A stretch of DNA of 7,248 nt. It comes from JBIICS01 sp044238735. GTDB lineage: Bacteria; Bacteroidota; Bacteroidia; UBA4408. Below the pieces are notes generated by a model. The model saw nothing but the letters and a program-made list of their open reading frames with translations. It was not told where the DNA came from and did no database searches. Numbering within the stretch: position 1 is the stretch's first letter; every line of letters starts with the position of its first letter. The position numbers and the translations under genes are program-made. The stretch covers positions 1 through 7,248 of the forward strand of contig JBIICS010000139.1 of the NCBI GenBank assembly GCA_044238735.1, read 5' to 3'. This document shows positions 6,901-7,248 of the stretch, piece by piece.

Positions 6901-7248
6901 TGGGACTTTAATTTAACAGGTACTTTTAATATTGACGCCTCCGGAGCGCAGCCTACTCATAATTATACTTATGGTGATTATCTGGTAGGATTGATTGTTA
7001 TAAGTAATTTTGGTTGTAGAGATACGGTATCAGATAGTATCTCTGTTCATCAACAGCCTACCGCAAATTTTACCCCGGATGCTGTTTGTTTTGGATCAGC
7101 TTCTTCTTTTCAGGATACCAGTTTAATCTCTGCTCCCGGAGAAACCGTTGTTACCTGGGCTTGGGATTTTTTAAATAATGGTTCTATCGACAATACGCAA
7201 CAAAATCCACAATTTGTTTTTCCGGTTGAAGGAAGTATCCCCGTAAAA
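3964..7248 (+). CDS. Large secreted PKD-repeat surface protein, 3'-truncated by window edge
   Basis: The frame runs from ATG 3964 without a stop to the last base (1095 codons), so the C-terminus is missing. Residues 1-23 are a signal peptide (MRKF start, hydrophobic core, TNA then Gln). Residues 24-154 are charged and probably helical, ending in a polar linker; I do not recognise this region. Residues 155-357 form a beta-rich, jelly-roll-like module bounded by CTNAGFESGNTNGW and GWAYIDASC, with KYAVVLEDPG inside. Residues 358-434 are an Ig/PKD-like domain with YNWSGPNGYSS. From 435 onward come PKD-type repeats starting at residues 435, 519, 607, 693, 779, 864, 947 and 1033, the last one cut. 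The composition is rich in Ser, Thr and Asn and poor in Lys beyond the N-terminal region, as in exported Bacteroidota adhesins. Likely location is the cell surface or secreted, perhaps by type IX secretion with a C-terminal sorting or gliding-motility-type domain; that part is not visible. Adhesion or matrix function is inference. No enzyme motif is seen. Confidence 0.88.
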   Translation, partial: MRKFLLQILFFALAFNFSQITNAQNAQSKTSKHAHLHQKELLIRQTLKHIEASEYKLYVRNKLFKGLSDNEIQEALIFLKPYLINEKKIARRKIWEQNMSVDQLYQYTDQKILELTAILNNYKTTGNKGEQYDYLSDLFLNQRNNPKPDQVMAACTNAGFESGNTNGWVCATGTNAGSANSGTPYDFSLTNNNDCSLSQVVSTGSDPVIPGLTRVPPGGGNFACLLNHVPPPDGSASRISQTFTVSPSTTSFTVKYAVVLEDPGTSHTVEEKPFFTIRVLKPDGTTFSCADYSVIVGQGTSNFQAYNSGGLTYYWLNWQTVVVPLANFVGQNVTLEVTVADCSQTGHSGWAYIDASCEPLGILSSSPAICGGDFITLTAPSGGTSYNWSGPNGYSSNTNPISVNVPGNYTVTIVPQAGSSCSYTIDTLIAGNPGRPTANFTSSVICAGNPTQFTDASTPVGGITQWGWYFNNDGVNDNTTQSPSYTFPAAGTYPVKLSITWPPCVADTTLNVVVSPLPKAVFSANTVCLGNPTVFNSSSSVLNGGTNPTYSWNFGEPSSGANNTSSQSNPTHAYLTGGTFTVYMSVTVNGVCSSDTTMQITVNAAPIANFTANSPCFNQVTNFTDSSTPGSGTNTQWVWIFSDPNNTNNTSNSQNPTHVYTAPGTFNVTLVVTNSNNCSNDTTMPVTVHPLPVADFTFSDACLNAPNTLNGSPSTVSSGTISTYQWDVNSSIASFEYNGQTTNHTPGVVGAYNVSLVTTTALGCKDTVTKSVNVWPMPVADFSFDIVCANSPTSFVSASTVATPDNISAFSWDFDNNGTSDASGINSSNSFTVGGTKTVELLVITNHGCKDSVSKSVYVNYIPTPDFTFNNACFYDALTFNNTSTITGPAIINTYSWNFGDNSTDATSAPTHNYSVCNTYTVSLTVTSDSGCTSTISKTVQAYCKPNASFSASDICEYQVASFNGTTSSVSDGTIATYNWDFNLTGTFNIDASGAQPTHNYTYGDYLVGLIVISNFGCRDTVSDSISVHQQPTANFTPDAVCFGSASSFQDTSLISAPGETVVTWAWDFLNNGSIDNTQQNPQFVFPVEGSIPVK
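4426..5034 (+). other. N-terminal jelly-roll-like module of the PKD protein
   Basis: Encodes residues 155-357. It opens with C-x-N-x-x-F-E-x-G-x-x-x-G-W and closes with H-S-G-W-A-Y-I-D-A-S-C, with a central K-Y-A-V-V-L-E-D-P segment and F-x-I-R-V-L beta strands. This arrangement recurs at the front of long PKD or gliding-motility-type proteins in Bacteroidota and resembles carbohydrate-binding-like jelly rolls. That resemblance comes from recalled patterns and not from an alignment. The terminal Cys residues (155 and 357) could pair. Ligand unknown. Confidence 0.6.
5266..7248 (+). repeat. Array of eight PKD-type repeats (last one partial)
   Basis: In-frame units lie at 5266-5517, 5518-5781, 5782-6039, 6040-6297, 6298-6552, 6553-6801, 6802-7059 and 7060-7248 (cut). 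Complete units are 249-264 nt (83-88 residues). A consensus unit reads P-x-A-[ND]-F-[TS] at its start, a Cys at about position 10, F-x-x-x-[ST] soon after, an aromatic-x-W-[DN]-F core, P-T-H-x-Y before G-T-[FY]-x-V, then G-C-x-D-[ST]-[TV] and a closing V-x-P-x-P. Unit 4 is the least typical: its core is WDVNSS and it lacks the P-T-H-x-Y strand. Unit 6 carries extra Cys residues (SVCNTY and AYCKP). DNA similarity between units is patchy, with no long identical stretches, so duplication was not recent. Confidence 0.85.

Noticed and set aside
5266..7248. CRISPR-like or recent tandem DNA repeat
   Set aside because: The periodicity of about 255 nt is at protein level in one continuous frame. Units differ at many positions and have no repeat-spacer structure.
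1..7248. Defence system, mobile element, tRNA or riboswitch
   Set aside because: No transposase, integrase, terminal inverted repeats, cloverleaf, or purine-riboswitch-like leader is visible. The guaA 5' region, where such a leader might lie, is outside the window.

Overview
The window looks like part of the chromosome of a Bacteroidota bacterium, with Flavobacteriia- or Chitinophagia-like gene content. It is AT-rich and its start codons lack Shine-Dalgarno sequences. One gene encodes a LysM plus periplasmic-binding-protein-fold protein of a type common in this phylum. Another encodes a very long secreted PKD-repeat protein with a recurrent Bacteroidota N-terminal module. Both predicted signal peptides are followed directly by Gln. 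The presence of oxygen-dependent HemF suggests an aerobic or facultative lifestyle.

Layout, all on the + strand. (1) 1-1289: the 3' five-sixths of guaA (GMP synthase); the window opens three codons after the expected catalytic Cys. (2) 1316-2992: a secreted protein with two LysM domains and a C-terminal periplasmic-binding-protein type I fold. (3) 2992-3876: complete hemF (oxygen-dependent coproporphyrinogen III oxidase), whose start overlaps the previous stop as TAATG. (4) 3877-3963: a short non-coding gap with a perfect 20-bp palindrome followed by a T-rich run, probably a weak terminator. (5) 3964-7248: the first 1095 codons of a large surface or secreted protein, still open at the window end.

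The first three genes are closely spaced (gaps of 26 and -1 nt) and could be one transcript. They combine guanine nucleotide synthesis, an envelope protein and haem synthesis, so the grouping does not point to one pathway. The last gene is probably a separate unit. Its product reads, in order: signal peptide, a charged helical region of about 130 residues that I do not recognise, a jelly-roll-like module, an Ig/PKD-like domain, then seven complete and one partial PKD-type repeats of 83-88 residues. Nearly every repeat has a Cys pair, and most have a D-[ST]-[TV] tripeptide just after the second Cys. Such proteins are commonly type IX secretion cargo, but the C-terminal sorting domain that would prove it lies outside the window.

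I see no mobile element, CRISPR array, RNA gene or defence system. The large repeat protein is the most unusual content; the rest is ordinary housekeeping sequence.
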